Source: Myxococcales bacterium (GTDB lineage: Bacteria; Myxococcota_A; UBA9160; JALSIO01). Taken from it: DNA of 13,662 nt. Shown here one piece after another: positions 1-13,355 of the stretch (within the stretch, counting starts at the first letter, position 1; the number at the start of each line of letters is the position of its first letter). The stretch is taken from NCBI GenBank assembly GCA_026989995.1, contig JALSIO010000594.1:1-13662 (forward strand), written 5' to 3'. A program made the translations under genes and the position numbers. Under the pieces are notes generated by a model. That model ran no database searches, was not told where the DNA came from, and worked only from the letters and a program-made list of their open reading frames with translations.

Positions 1-1041
1 GAAGCCGAGGTGCAGGAACTCCGCGGCCGGGCGCAGACCGAGCTCACCCTGCTCTGGGGCGACGACCCCAAGATGCGCCGCCTGCGGGAGATCGTGGAGC
101 AGGTGGCCGACACCGACGTGACCGTGCTGGTGCGGGGCGAGAGCGGCACCGGCAAGGAGGTGGTCGCCCGCACCCTCTACCGGCTCTCGAGCCGGCGGGA
201 TCGACCCTTCGTCAAGGTGAACTGCGCGGCGCTTCCCTCGGAGCTCCTCGAGAGCGAGCTTTTCGGCTTCGAGCGGGGGGCCTTCACCGGGGCCCAGCGC
301 CGCAAGCTCGGACGCTTCGAGTACGCCAACCACGGGACCATCTTCCTCGACGAGATCTCGGAGATGCCGCCGAGCCTGCAGGCGAAGCTGCTCTCGGTGC
401 TTCAGGACGGCGAGTTCTCCCGCCTCGGCGGCGAGACCGACGTGAAGGTCGACACCCGGGTCATCGCCGCCACCAACCGCAATCTCGAGCAGGCGGTCCG
501 CGAGGGCAGCTTCCGCGAGGATCTCTACTACCGCCTGAACGTGGTGACCCTCCACCTGCCGCCGCTCCGGGAGCGGCGGGACTCGATTCCCCTCCTCGTG
601 GACCACTTTCTGCGCCGCTACACCCGGGAATACGGGAAGCGCCTCGACCGGCTGTCGCCCGAGACCCTCGACGCCTTCATGCGGTACTCGTGGCCCGGAA
701 ACGTGCGGGAGCTCGAGAACATGGTGAAGCGGATGGTGGTCCTCGGGAGCGAGGAGACCGTTCTCGAGGAGATCGCCCTGCGCGCCGGTCCCCTCCCGGA
801 CGACACCCCGGACAGTCCGCTGCGCGGCCTCCCGGAGGTCGCCGAGGGCCTCGCCCGCGGGGAGCGGATCGATCTCAAGGCCATCTCCAAGCGGGCGGCC
901 CAGCTCGCCGAGCGGCGCGTGATCGAGCGGGTGCTGCAGCAGACCCGGTGGAACCGCAAGGAGGCCGCCGCGCGCCTGCAGATCAGCTACAAGGCGCTGC
1001 TCTACAAGATGAAGGAAGGCGGTTTGAGCGACCCCCGGTGA
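1..1041 (+). CDS. Sigma-54-dependent Fis-family transcriptional activator (5' truncated)
   Basis: This bacterial enhancer-binding protein would activate transcription by RNA polymerase carrying sigma-54 through ATP hydrolysis. The reading frame is open from base 1, so the true start and an N-terminal sensory or receiver domain probably lie upstream; the internal GTG at base 10 is unlikely to be the start. Counting from that GTG, I see Walker A GESGTGKE (43-50), the sigma-54-contacting loop GAFTGA (90-95), Walker B IFLDE (111-115), the conserved [11 protein letters not shown] segment (about 178-187), [10 protein letters not shown] (238-247) and a C-terminal Fis-type helix-turn-helix (about 315-336). 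All key AAA+ residues are present, so the protein should be an active ATPase. It ends 30 bases before the export lipoprotein gene and is probably in the same transcription unit. I infer that it regulates EPS genes. PrsR-like regulators occur at XrtA loci, but the missing N-terminus prevents that assignment. Confidence 0.95.
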   Translation, partial: EAEVQELRGRAQTELTLLWGDDPKMRRLREIVEQVADTDVTVLVRGESGTGKEVVARTLYRLSSRRDRPFVKVNCAALPSELLESELFGFERGAFTGAQRRKLGRFEYANHGTIFLDEISEMPPSLQAKLLSVLQDGEFSRLGGETDVKVDTRVIAATNRNLEQAVREGSFREDLYYRLNVVTLHLPPLRERRDSIPLLVDHFLRRYTREYGKRLDRLSPETLDAFMRYSWPGNVRELENMVKRMVVLGSEETVLEEIALRAGPLPDDTPDSPLRGLPEVAEGLARGERIDLKAISKRAAQLAERRVIERVLQQTRWNRKEAAARLQISYKALLYKMKEGGLSDPR

Positions 1042-1071
1042 GGGGGCGGGGCCGCCAAGCAGGGGGGAAGC

Positions 1072-1686
1072 ATGAGGGGAAGCAGGCAGGTGAGCGGACT
1101 CCGGGCGGCCCTGGCCGTCCTCGCGCTGGTGGCGGTTTCCGGATGCCGCACCGGCGGCACTCCTTCGGTGCCCCCCCCGCAGGAAGCCGGCGGTGAGCGC
1201 GAATACGTGATCGGCGTGGGAGACGTCCTGAACGTCACCGTCTGGCAGAACGAGCGACTCACGGCCCAGGGGGTGCCCGTGCGAAGCGACGGCAAGATCT
1301 CCATTCCGCTCGTGGACGACGTCCAGGCCGCCGGGCTCACCCCGCGGGAGCTCAAGGAGGTCATCACCCAGGCCCTGACCGAGTACGTGGTCGATCCCGA
1401 CGTCACCGTCACCGTGGTGCAGCCCAACAGCCAGCGGGTCTTCGTGATGGGAGCGGTGGCCCGACCGGGTCCGGTGGCGCTCTTCACCGAGATGCGGGTC
1501 CTCGACGCGCTCTCGGCGGCGGGGGGATTCACCACCTTCGCCGACCGGGACGACATCCGGGTCCTCCGCCGTGAGGAGGGCGGGGTGCGCGAGTACCGCT
1601 TCGACTACGACGCCTTCGTCTCGGGGAAGGCCCCCGGGTCCAACTTCGTGCTCGCCCCGGGCGACACGATCATCGTCCCGGACTGA
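1072..1686 (+). CDS. Short outer-membrane polysaccharide export lipoprotein (OPX/Wza family)
   Basis: This periplasmic, outer-membrane-anchored OPX protein forms part of the polysaccharide export channel. The 204-residue product has a lipoprotein signal with a lipobox VSGC (22-25; lipidated Cys25, Arg26 at +2, compatible with outer-membrane sorting). A Poly_export domain follows (about 43-118, including YVIGVGDVLNVTVW) and then one SLBB-like domain (about 121-170, VFVMGAVARPGPV). The protein ends at APGDTIIVPD. E. coli Wza is about 380 residues and has a C-terminal helix that spans the outer membrane; this protein lacks that part and belongs to the short OPX class. It would therefore need a separate outer-membrane pore, and the next gene is a good candidate. 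The start is supported by an AGGGGGGAAG purine run just upstream. Whether the polymer is capsule, slime or matrix cannot be told from the sequence. Confidence 0.93.
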   Translation: MRGSRQVSGLRAALAVLALVAVSGCRTGGTPSVPPPQEAGGEREYVIGVGDVLNVTVWQNERLTAQGVPVRSDGKISIPLVDDVQAAGLTPRELKEVITQALTEYVVDPDVTVTVVQPNSQRVFVMGAVARPGPVALFTEMRVLDALSAAGGFTTFADRDDIRVLRREEGGVREYRFDYDAFVSGKAPGSNFVLAPGDTIIVPD

Positions 1687-1695
1687 GGCCCGGCC

Positions 1696-3360
1696 ATGCG
1701 TCGCGCCGTCCTCGCGCTGCTGCTTCCGCTCCTGCTCCCCTCCGGGGCCCCGGGCCTTGAGCTGACCGGTGGGATCTGGGTCCGGCCCGGGTACACCGAC
1801 AACGTGGGCAACCTGCCCGTGAACACCAAGGACGACGCCTTCTTCGAGGGGCGCCCGTGGATCCGGCTCCGCCATGACCAGGGCCGATTGCGCTACGAGG
1901 TGAGCTACCGCCCGCGCTACGAGGCCTACCTCGCCGTGAACGGCGCCAACGGCTGGGACCACCGGGTGGAAGGGAGCTGGACCTACTTCCTGGATGGTCG
2001 CACCTCGGTGTTCGGCGGGGGTCGCTTCGCCCGCGACGAGACCCTGATCGCCCAGGAGGAGCGCCTGACCACCTTCCCCGAGGACGAGCTCGCCGAGGCG
2101 CCCGGGCGCGAGGACACGGTGATCTCCTTCAGCCGGGACCGCCGCAAGGCCTGGAACGCCCGGATCGGCATCCAGCGCGTCTTCGGACCGCGCGCCACCG
2201 GGAGCCTGATGTTCCAGCACGTCTTCGCCGGCGAGAACGACCGCAGGACCCTGATCGAGCAGAAGGTGGACAGCGCCGTGGCCGCCGTGGACCTGATCCT
2301 CGGAGGGCGGGACAGCCTGCAGGTGAGTCTCTCCGCCTCCCAGACCCGGCAGGGCGTGAAGACCAACCGCTACACGCCGCTGGCCACCTGGACGCACGAC
2401 TTCGGCGGCGGGCTCGAGATCGCCCTCGGCGCCGGGCCCCAGGTGGTCGATCCCGAGCGCATCGACCGAGACCGGGCGGCGCCGGGCGTGGCGCGCCTTC
2501 CCTTCGTGATCCGGCAGCCCGGCAACCTGGTCCAGCTCATCCAGTCCCGCTGCTTCTCGAGCTTTCGGGGCCTCTCGGTGATCGGGCCGTTCACCCGCGC
2601 GGACCTCGAGGCCTTCCAGGCCGGGGGCGGCATGGATCCGGCGCTGATCGGCTCGAACGTGACCACCGCGTGCCGCGACACCCTGAACAACATCACCCTC
2701 GACGCGGGGCCGCTTCTCGCGGGGAACCTCCGCGACGAGGTGGAGGCGCTCCACGTCGACGCGCTCATGCTCCACCAGAACCCGGCCAGCGAGATCACCC
2801 TCGAGCCGGTGGTGAACCTCGACATCACCAAGACCTGGGACGAGATCGAGTGGACCGTGCGCCTGTCCCGGACGGAGCGGGGCTCCCAGGTCTTCGGATC
2901 GTCGGTGGAGCAGGAGCAGATCGAGACCCGGCTCGTGTGGCGGCCGAATCCGCTCTGGCGGATCGTGGTCTCCGGTGCCGCGCGGCGGGTGGAGGCGGAG
3001 TCCGAGGGCGTGGCCACCGGAGGCGGCTTCCTGCTCGCCGTGGCCGACGCACCCCTCGCGCTCGCCGAGCTCGGGCTCGGCCCCGGGGCGACCGGCCCCG
3101 TGGCCCAGGTGAGCGGCATCCTCTTCGACAAGGTGCGCAGCCGGGCCGAGGACCAGACCTACCGCGTGGGCCTGCTGGTGCGCCGCCGGGTCTCCCGGCA
3201 GCTCTCGGTCTTCCTGCAGGCGGTCTACCGCAAGAAGCGGAGCCGGCGGGAATCGAGTTCGGCCTTCGCGGGAACCTTCCTCGACACCTTCACCCGCACG
3301 GAGACGATTCGGGCGGGTCTGGGCATGGAGTACCAGTTCGGACCCTACAGGGTCTGGTGA
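1696..3360 (+). CDS. Predicted outer-membrane beta-barrel protein of the EPS locus
   Basis: This 554-residue protein is probably an outer-membrane barrel for polysaccharide passage. It has a Sec-type signal peptide (residues 1 to about 20: MRR, a run of Leu, then GAPG). The body has many alternating hydrophobic/polar segments with aromatic girdle residues, such as 64-78 and 92-99, and it ends in an amphipathic strand with a terminal Trp (YQFGPYRVW), as many barrels do. It resembles the outer-membrane proteins found in XrtA-associated EPS clusters (PEP-CTERM outer-membrane family), judged by layout and composition, not by a database match. Residues about 255-365 form a non-barrel-like insertion that contains the protein's only two cysteines, Cys286 and Cys326. 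The gene starts 9 bases after the OPX stop; a GAGG overlapping that stop serves as the ribosome site. Function as an export pore is inferred from position and from known short-OPX/barrel pairs. Confidence 0.82.
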   Translation: MRRAVLALLLPLLLPSGAPGLELTGGIWVRPGYTDNVGNLPVNTKDDAFFEGRPWIRLRHDQGRLRYEVSYRPRYEAYLAVNGANGWDHRVEGSWTYFLDGRTSVFGGGRFARDETLIAQEERLTTFPEDELAEAPGREDTVISFSRDRRKAWNARIGIQRVFGPRATGSLMFQHVFAGENDRRTLIEQKVDSAVAAVDLILGGRDSLQVSLSASQTRQGVKTNRYTPLATWTHDFGGGLEIALGAGPQVVDPERIDRDRAAPGVARLPFVIRQPGNLVQLIQSRCFSSFRGLSVIGPFTRADLEAFQAGGGMDPALIGSNVTTACRDTLNNITLDAGPLLAGNLRDEVEALHVDALMLHQNPASEITLEPVVNLDITKTWDEIEWTVRLSRTERGSQVFGSSVEQEQIETRLVWRPNPLWRIVVSGAARRVEAESEGVATGGGFLLAVADAPLALAELGLGPGATGPVAQVSGILFDKVRSRAEDQTYRVGLLVRRRVSRQLSVFLQAVYRKKRSRRESSSAFAGTFLDTFTRTETIRAGLGMEYQFGPYRVW

Positions 3361-3372
3361 ACGGAGCCAGCG

Positions 3373-5025
3373 ATGAACACGGATCCGGGATTTCGCATCG
3401 ACGACGTGATCGGGGTGCTGAAGCGCCGCCTCGTGCTTGCCGGCGGGGTGGCGCTCGCGATCTTCCTGCTCGCGATCCTCGCCGCGGCGGTGCTCCCGGA
3501 GACCTACGAGGCCTGGACCACCCTCCTGATCGAGCCCCAGCGCATCTCCGAGGCCGTGGTGCAGGGAGACGAGGAGGAGACGGACATCAGTGCCCGGCTG
3601 CACCTGATGAAGATGCAGATCCTGAGTCGGGCGCGCCTCTCGAAGCTCATCGACGAGCTCGGCCTCTATCCCGAGGAATCGAAGCGCATGACCCGGGAGG
3701 AGGTCATCGAGCTGATGCGCTCGAACATCTTCCTCGATCCCGTGCTGCCCATCCTCGATGCAGGCGAGCGGCGCCGCAACCAACCGGTGGAGATCAATAC
3801 CTTCCGGCTGGTCTACCGAAGCCGCTCTCCCCAGAAGGCCGCGGCCGTGGCCAACCGCCTCGCCTCCGACTTCATCGACGAGCATATCAAGGAGCGGGTC
3901 CAGGTCTCGGTGGACACGACCGAGTTCATCGAGGCCCAGCTCGAGAGCATCGCCGCGCGGAGTCGCGAGGTGGAGGCCGAAATCGCCGCCATCGAGGCCG
4001 AGAACGCGGGCAAGCTCCCCGAGGACTACGAGCACAACCAGCGGATGCTCGCGCGGACCCTCGACAACATCCGGATGGTACAGATGCAGCTCGCCGAGGC
4101 CCGGAGCGACGAGGCCTTCTACCGGCAGCAGCGCGCCACCGCCGCCGCCCTCGGTCCGGCCTCCGGCCGGCGTCTGCTCAATACGCCGGAGGCGAGGCTC
4201 CTCGAGGTGCGGCACCTGCTCGGGAATCTGCGCGCGCGGGGCCTCACGGACAAGCACCCGGACGTGGCCGCCGCCCTCCGGGAGATCGAGGACCTCGAGC
4301 AGCGCATTCGCGAGCGCGGTGGCGATCCGGAGATCCCGCCCGACACCTCCTACGCGAACGCCGCCGAGCAGGAGGCCGAGGCCAACCGCCGGCGTGCCGC
4401 ACTGCGGGCAGCCGCCGCCGAGGCCGAGCTCAGGCGCCTCGAGCAGCTCGCCCAGGACATCGAGCAGCGCCTCGCGGAGACGCCGCGGGTGGCCGAGCAG
4501 CTCGACGGGCTCAAGCGGGAGCTCGAGGGGCTCGCCAGGAACTACGAGGAGCTCTCGCGGCGGCGCCTCGAGGCGACCGTGGCGGCCAACATGGAGCGTC
4601 GTCAGAAGGGGCAGCAGTTCCGGATCCTCGAGTCGGCCTTCGTTCCGCCGAGCCCCGTCTCGCCCAACCGGCGGCTGATCCTCGTCCTCGGCCTGCTCTT
4701 CGGGCTCGCCGCCGGTGCGGGCGCGGCGCTTCTCGCCGAGGCGATGGACACCTCCTTCCACGACGCCCGGTCGCTGCAGCAGGCGCTTCAGATCCCGGTG
4801 CTCACCTCCATCCCGCCCATCCTCTTCGAGGCGGACCGGCGCGCGATGCGGCGGCGGAGGGTGGCGCTCGCGGCGAGCACGGCGCTTTTCGTCTCGCTCT
4901 GGATCGCGGGCTCGGTGGCCGGCTACGTGGTGCTCCACGTCCTCGGGCGGGAGGACGAAGAGGTGGAGACCACGGCGCCGGCCGAGCAGGGCGCCCTGGA
5001 GTGGATCCGGGACGGGCTGGCCTAG
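3373..5025 (+). CDS. Polysaccharide chain-length determinant (Wzz/GumC, XrtA-locus type)
   Basis: This inner-membrane polysaccharide co-polymerase controls chain length and links polymerisation to export. Of 550 residues, I see a Wzz N-terminal segment, TM1 (about 20-41), a long periplasmic helical region rich in Glu, Arg, Ala and Leu predicted to form coiled coil (about 185-410, with the family-like LTDKHPDV at 291-298), the Pro-rich motif PPSPVSPNR (425-433), TM2 (about 434-455) and a third hydrophobic helix (about 497-524) followed by an acidic tail of about 26 residues. No Walker motifs are present, so the kinase is a separate protein (5997-6833). The layout matches the chain-length family of XrtA/PEP-CTERM EPS loci. 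The ATG is preceded by GGAG six bases away. The third membrane segment would place the C-terminus in the periplasm, which differs from two-helix Wzz proteins. Confidence 0.92.
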   Translation: MNTDPGFRIDDVIGVLKRRLVLAGGVALAIFLLAILAAAVLPETYEAWTTLLIEPQRISEAVVQGDEEETDISARLHLMKMQILSRARLSKLIDELGLYPEESKRMTREEVIELMRSNIFLDPVLPILDAGERRRNQPVEINTFRLVYRSRSPQKAAAVANRLASDFIDEHIKERVQVSVDTTEFIEAQLESIAARSREVEAEIAAIEAENAGKLPEDYEHNQRMLARTLDNIRMVQMQLAEARSDEAFYRQQRATAAALGPASGRRLLNTPEARLLEVRHLLGNLRARGLTDKHPDVAAALREIEDLEQRIRERGGDPEIPPDTSYANAAEQEAEANRRRAALRAAAAEAELRRLEQLAQDIEQRLAETPRVAEQLDGLKRELEGLARNYEELSRRRLEATVAANMERRQKGQQFRILESAFVPPSPVSPNRRLILVLGLLFGLAAGAGAALLAEAMDTSFHDARSLQQALQIPVLTSIPPILFEADRRAMRRRRVALAASTALFVSLWIAGSVAGYVVLHVLGREDEEVETTAPAEQGALEWIRDGLA

Positions 5026-5033
5026 CGCCGGCT

Positions 5034-5038
5034 GGAGG
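5034..5038 (+). promoter_or_regulatory. Ribosome binding site GGAGG deciding the GTG start of the ATPase gene
   Basis: A perfect GGAGG lies eight bases before the GTG at 5047. No ATG start in the same frame lies nearby upstream, and translation from this GTG gives the family-typical beginning MYRQHFGLLKRPF. This fixes the start. Confidence 0.75.
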
Positions 5039-5046
5039 ACGACGCC

Positions 5047-9935
<4,889 letters not shown>

Positions 9936-9939
<4 letters not shown>

Positions 9940-10910
9940 AGGGCGACCGGGTGGTGGTCACCGGGGGGGCCGGCTTCATCGGCAGCCACCTCGCAGACGC
10001 GCTCCTCGGGCGCGGCGCATCGGTCTGCGTGGTGGACGACCTCTCGTCGGGGAGGGAGGAGAACCTCGCCGCGGTGCGGCAGGAGATCGACTTCGTCCGG
10101 GGCGACGTGCGGGATCCCGAGCTGCTCGACCGCTGCTTCGCCGGCGCGCGCTTCGTCTTCCACCAGGCGGCCGTGGTTTCGGTGGCGGCATCCGTGGAGG
10201 ACCCCGAGCGAAGCGCCTCCGTGAACCTCGGCGGCACCCTCGTCGTGCTGCAGGCGGCGCGGCGCTGCGGCGTCGAGCGCGTGGTCTTCGCCGCTTCCGC
10301 CGCGGCCTACGGGGCGGCGCCGAGGCTGCCCTGCCGCGAGGAGGATCCGCCGGATCCCCGCTCTCCGTACGCGCTCGAGAAGGTGGCCGGCGAGTACTAC
10401 TGCCGCCTGTACACAGGGCTCTACGGCCTTCCCGCGGTGGCCCTCCGCTATTTCAACGTCTACGGTCCCCGGCAGCGGCCCGACAGCGACTACGCCTCGG
10501 TGATCCCCGCCTTCGTGGACGCGTGCCTCGCGGGCCGGAACCCCGTGATCTACGGCGACGGCGGGCAGACGCGGGACTTCGTCTTCGTCGGCGACGTGGT
10601 GCGGGCGAATCTGCTCGCGGCCACGGCGCCGGCGGCGGCCGGGCAGGTCCTGAACGTGGCCTCCGGAAGGCAGGTCTCGCTCGTGGAGCTGCTCGCCCAC
10701 GTACAGGCCGCCTGTGGCACCGCCCTCGAGGCGGTGCACGCTGCCGAACGCCCCGGCGACGTGCGCCACAGCTGCGGCGATCCGGGGCGCGCCGCGGAGG
10801 TCCTCGGCTTTCGGGCCGAGGTCGATCTCGGGGAGGGGCTTCGGCGGACGCTCCGGGGGCTCGCCGGCGCCGCGGCTTCGCGAACCGCGCGGATGCAGGC
10901 GGGCATCTAG
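9936..10910 (+). CDS. NAD-dependent extended SDR, GalE/UDP-GlcNAc 4-epimerase-like
   Basis: A second extended SDR, 324 residues long. It shows TGGAGFIGSH (9-18), VDDLSSG (33-39), a catalytic Ser in FAASAAAYG (Ser121), the Tyr-Lys pair SPYALEK (Tyr145, Lys149), RYFNVYGPRQRP (171-182) and YGDGGQTRDF (206-215). HQAAVVSVAASVEDP (76-90) resembles WbpP-type UDP-GlcNAc/GalNAc 4-epimerases. The usual SSS before the catalytic Ser is AAS here, but the catalytic Ser itself is kept. The GTG start overlaps the previous stop (GTGA) and has GGAG six bases upstream; a longer upstream extension of the frame is not family-like. The last 20 residues, Ala/Arg-rich, are likely disordered. UDP-galactose, UDP-GalNAc or UDP-xylose-type substrates are possible. 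Confidence 0.87.
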
Positions 10911-10920
10911 GGAGGCAGCG

Positions 10921-12234
10921 ATGAACATCTGCGTGATCGGAAGCGGCTACGTGGGGCTCGTGACGGGGGCCTGCTTCGCCGAGTTCGGCGTCCACGTCAT
11001 CTGTGTCGACAAGGACGAAGAGAAGGTGGTGGCGCTCAAGCGGGGCGAGCTTCCGATCTACGAGCCCGGGCTCGACGCGCTCGTGGAGCGCAACGTACAG
11101 CAGGGCCGGCTCGCCTTCAGCACCGATACCGCCGAGGCGGTGCGGGCTTCTCTCGTGATCTTCATCGCGGTGCAGACTCCGCCGCGGGAGGATGGCTCCA
11201 CCGATCTCTCGGCGGTGGAGGAGGTGGCCCGGGAGATCGGACGCGCCATGGACGGCTACAAGGTGGTGGTGACCAAGAGCACCGTCCCGGTGGGCACGTC
11301 GAAGCGGGTGCGCGCGCTCATCGAGGAGGAGCTCGCCCGGGCCGGAAGGCGGGTCGATTTCAGCGTGGCGAGCAACCCGGAGTTCCTGCGCGAGGGGGCC
11401 GCCATCGGGGACTTCATGCGGCCGGACCGCGTGGTGATCGGAACCGAGGACGAGCAGGCGGCGGCAATCCTGAAGGACCTCTACCGCCCGCTCTATCTGA
11501 TCGAGGCGCCCTTCGTCCACACCGACGTGCAGACGGCGGAGCTCACCAAGTACGCCGCCAACGCCTTCCTCGCCACCAAGATCTCCTTCATCAACGAGAT
11601 GGCGAACCTGTGCGAGAAGATCGGCGGAGACGTGCACGACCTCGCGAAGGGCATCGGACTCGACAACCGCATCGGCCGGAAATTCCTCCATCCCGGCCCG
11701 GGCTTCGGCGGATCCTGCTTTCCGAAGGACACGCGCTCCGCGGCCCATTTCGGTCGGGAGCTCGGCAGTCCCCTCGAGATCGTGGAGGCCGTGATCCGGG
11801 TCAACGAGGGGCAGCGCGCGCGGATGGTGGAGAAGATCGCCACCGCCCTCGGCGGCGATCCGGCCGGGAAGACGGTCGCGGTGCTCGGGCTCTCCTTCAA
11901 GCCCGAGACGGACGACATGCGGGACGCGCCCTCGGTGGACATCATCCGGGGACTCCTGGCCCAGGGGGGCCGGGTGCGCGCCTACGACCCGGTGGCGATG
12001 AAGAATGCCGCGGCCCTCCTCCCCGAGGTGACCCTTTGCAAGGACGCCTACGAGGCCTGCGACGGCGCCGATGCGCTCGTGATCGTGACGGAGTGGAACC
12101 AGTTCCGGATGCTCGATCTCGACCGCATCCGGGATCTCCTGCGGGAGCCCGTGGTGGTGGACCTCCGCAACGTCTACGAACCGGAGCCCATGCGCGCCGC
12201 CGGCTTCCGCTACACCTGTGTGGGGCGCGGATGA
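10921..12234 (+). CDS. ugd: UDP-glucose 6-dehydrogenase
   Basis: The enzyme oxidises UDP-glucose twice with NAD+ to UDP-glucuronate. The 437 residues match the usual bacterial length. Visible are the N-terminal NAD site GSGYVGLVTGACFAEFG (7-23), IYEPGL (46-51), STVPVGT (120-126), SNPEFLREG (151-159) with the conserved Glu, the Lys of ELTKYAANAFLA (Lys210), the catalytic Cys266 in PGFGGSCFPKD (260-270), and the C-terminal domain start GLSFKPETDDMR (323-334). All catalytic residues are present. The ATG is ten bases after the preceding stop and has GGAGG immediately after that stop (10911-10915). Its product would feed the UDP-glucuronate epimerase-like enzyme, so the polymer probably contains uronic acid. 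GDP-mannose dehydrogenase (AlgD) is a related alternative, but the motif set fits UDP-glucose better. Confidence 0.92.
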   Translation: MNICVIGSGYVGLVTGACFAEFGVHVICVDKDEEKVVALKRGELPIYEPGLDALVERNVQQGRLAFSTDTAEAVRASLVIFIAVQTPPREDGSTDLSAVEEVAREIGRAMDGYKVVVTKSTVPVGTSKRVRALIEEELARAGRRVDFSVASNPEFLREGAAIGDFMRPDRVVIGTEDEQAAAILKDLYRPLYLIEAPFVHTDVQTAELTKYAANAFLATKISFINEMANLCEKIGGDVHDLAKGIGLDNRIGRKFLHPGPGFGGSCFPKDTRSAAHFGRELGSPLEIVEAVIRVNEGQRARMVEKIATALGGDPAGKTVAVLGLSFKPETDDMRDAPSVDIIRGLLAQGGRVRAYDPVAMKNAAALLPEVTLCKDAYEACDGADALVIVTEWNQFRMLDLDRIRDLLREPVVVDLRNVYEPEPMRAAGFRYTCVGRG

Positions 12235-13322
12235 GCCGGCGCCGGCCGCCCATTCACGCGGTCGTGCTCGCGGGGGGAGCGGGCGAGCGGTTCTGGCCGC
12301 GCTCCCGGCGCCGCCACCCGAAGCCCTTTCTGCGCTTTCTCGAGGGGGGGCGGAGCCTCTTCGACGCAACCCTCGATCGAGCGCGGGGGGTCGCGGACGA
12401 GGGCCGGATCTGGGTGGTCTGCGGCGCCGAGCACGCGGCCGCGGTGCGCCGCGCGAGCAGCCTCGCGGCCTCCCGCGTGGTGGTGGAACCGCGCCGGCGG
12501 AACACGGCCATGGCCTGCGCGGTGGCAGCGGCGCGCATCGCGGCCGAGGACCCGGATGCGGTGCTCGCCGTCCTGCCGGCGGACCACCGCATCCCCGATG
12601 TCCGGGCCTTCGCCGCAGCCATCCGGAAGGCGGCGCGCGCCGCGGCGGCAGAAGGGGCCCTCGTGACGCTCGGTGTCCGTCCCACGCGGCCCGATACGGG
12701 CTACGGCTACATCGCCGTGGGCGAGCCGGTGGGCGGCCCCCACAAGGGGCTTTATCGGGTGCGGCGTTTCGTCGAAAAGCCGGACCGGGTCCGGGCCAGT
12801 CGCTTCCTCCGCCGGGGTGGCTACCTCTGGAACGCCGGGATCTTCGTCTGGCGTGCGGCGAGCTTCCTCGAGGAGGTCGGACGCTGCGAGCCGGCGCTGG
12901 CGCGGGCCCTCGGTCCGGTCCTCGAACGGCCGAGGGGTCGGGGGAGCCGGGAGGCACTCGCGCGGGCCTACCGCCGCGCGCCTTCCCTCCCCGTGGACGT
13001 CGCCGTGCTCGAGCGCAGCCGCCGGGTCCTGACGTTGCCGGTCTCCTTCCACTGGAGCGACGTCGGAACCTGGGCCTCGCTCGCAGACGAGCTCGGCGTG
13101 GGCTCGGGGCGGAGCCGCGTCGTCTCCGGCGACGCGCTCTTCGAGGACGCGGACGGGAACCTGGTGTGGGCCGACGGGCGCACGGTGGTGCTGCTCGGGG
13201 TGCAGGGGCTCGCGGTGATCGACGCGGGCGACGCACTCCTCGTGGCCGACCTCGCGCGCAGCCCGGAGGTGCGCCGGGTGGTGGCGAGGCTCGAGGCTGC
13301 CGGACGGCCCGAGCTCCTCTAG
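12231..13322 (+). CDS. manC: Mannose-1-phosphate guanylyltransferase (monofunctional)
   Basis: The enzyme makes GDP-mannose from GTP and mannose-1-phosphate, the substrate of gmd in the same cluster. The 363 residues include the nucleotidyltransferase signature LAGGAGERFWPRSR (13-26) with Lys31 of HPKPFL, EPRRRNTA (86-93), PADH (116-119), TGYGYI (156-161), FVEKP (170-174), WNAGIF (200-205) and WSDVGTW (265-271). The C-terminal phosphomannose isomerase domain of the ~480-residue bifunctional ManC/AlgA proteins is absent. No isomerase or phosphomannomutase gene is in the window, so mannose-1-phosphate must come from elsewhere. The ATG overlaps the ugd stop (ATGA) with only a weak GGGG ribosome site, which suggests translation by coupling. 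The N-terminus is unusually Arg-rich. Confidence 0.92.
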   Translation: MSRRRPPIHAVVLAGGAGERFWPRSRRRHPKPFLRFLEGGRSLFDATLDRARGVADEGRIWVVCGAEHAAAVRRASSLAASRVVVEPRRRNTAMACAVAAARIAAEDPDAVLAVLPADHRIPDVRAFAAAIRKAARAAAAEGALVTLGVRPTRPDTGYGYIAVGEPVGGPHKGLYRVRRFVEKPDRVRASRFLRRGGYLWNAGIFVWRAASFLEEVGRCEPALARALGPVLERPRGRGSREALARAYRRAPSLPVDVAVLERSRRVLTLPVSFHWSDVGTWASLADELGVGSGRSRVVSGDALFEDADGNLVWADGRTVVLLGVQGLAVIDAGDALLVADLARSPEVRRVVARLEAAGRPELL

Positions 13323-13325
13323 CAG

Positions 13326-13342
13326 GCGGCGGACCCCGCCGC
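13326..13342 (+). other. GC hairpin just after the manC stop
   Basis: GCGGCGG (13326-13332) pairs exactly with CCGCCGC (13336-13342) around the three-base loop ACC, three bases after the manC stop. No T-run follows, so it does not meet the usual intrinsic terminator pattern. It may attenuate read-through into the next gene, mark the 3' end of an mRNA, or be chance in high-GC sequence. Confidence 0.4.
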
Positions 13343-13355
13343 GATCGAGGCGACG

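Noticed and set aside
1045..1056. GGCG...CGCC mini-hairpin between the regulator and the OPX gene
   Set aside because: Only four stable base pairs and no T-tract; too weak to call a terminator or regulator.
13022..13036. GG-N10-GC match to a sigma-54 promoter core
   Set aside because: Only the two dinucleotides match; the remaining consensus is poor and the site is inside manC. Such matches are frequent at high GC. I found no convincing -24/-12 promoter in any intergenic gap.
10453..13236. Minus-strand 927-codon open frame opposite the epimerase, ugd and manC genes
   Set aside because: Composition is Arg/Pro/Ala/His-rich and it mirrors three well-supported genes on the plus strand. Long antisense frames are expected at this GC content.
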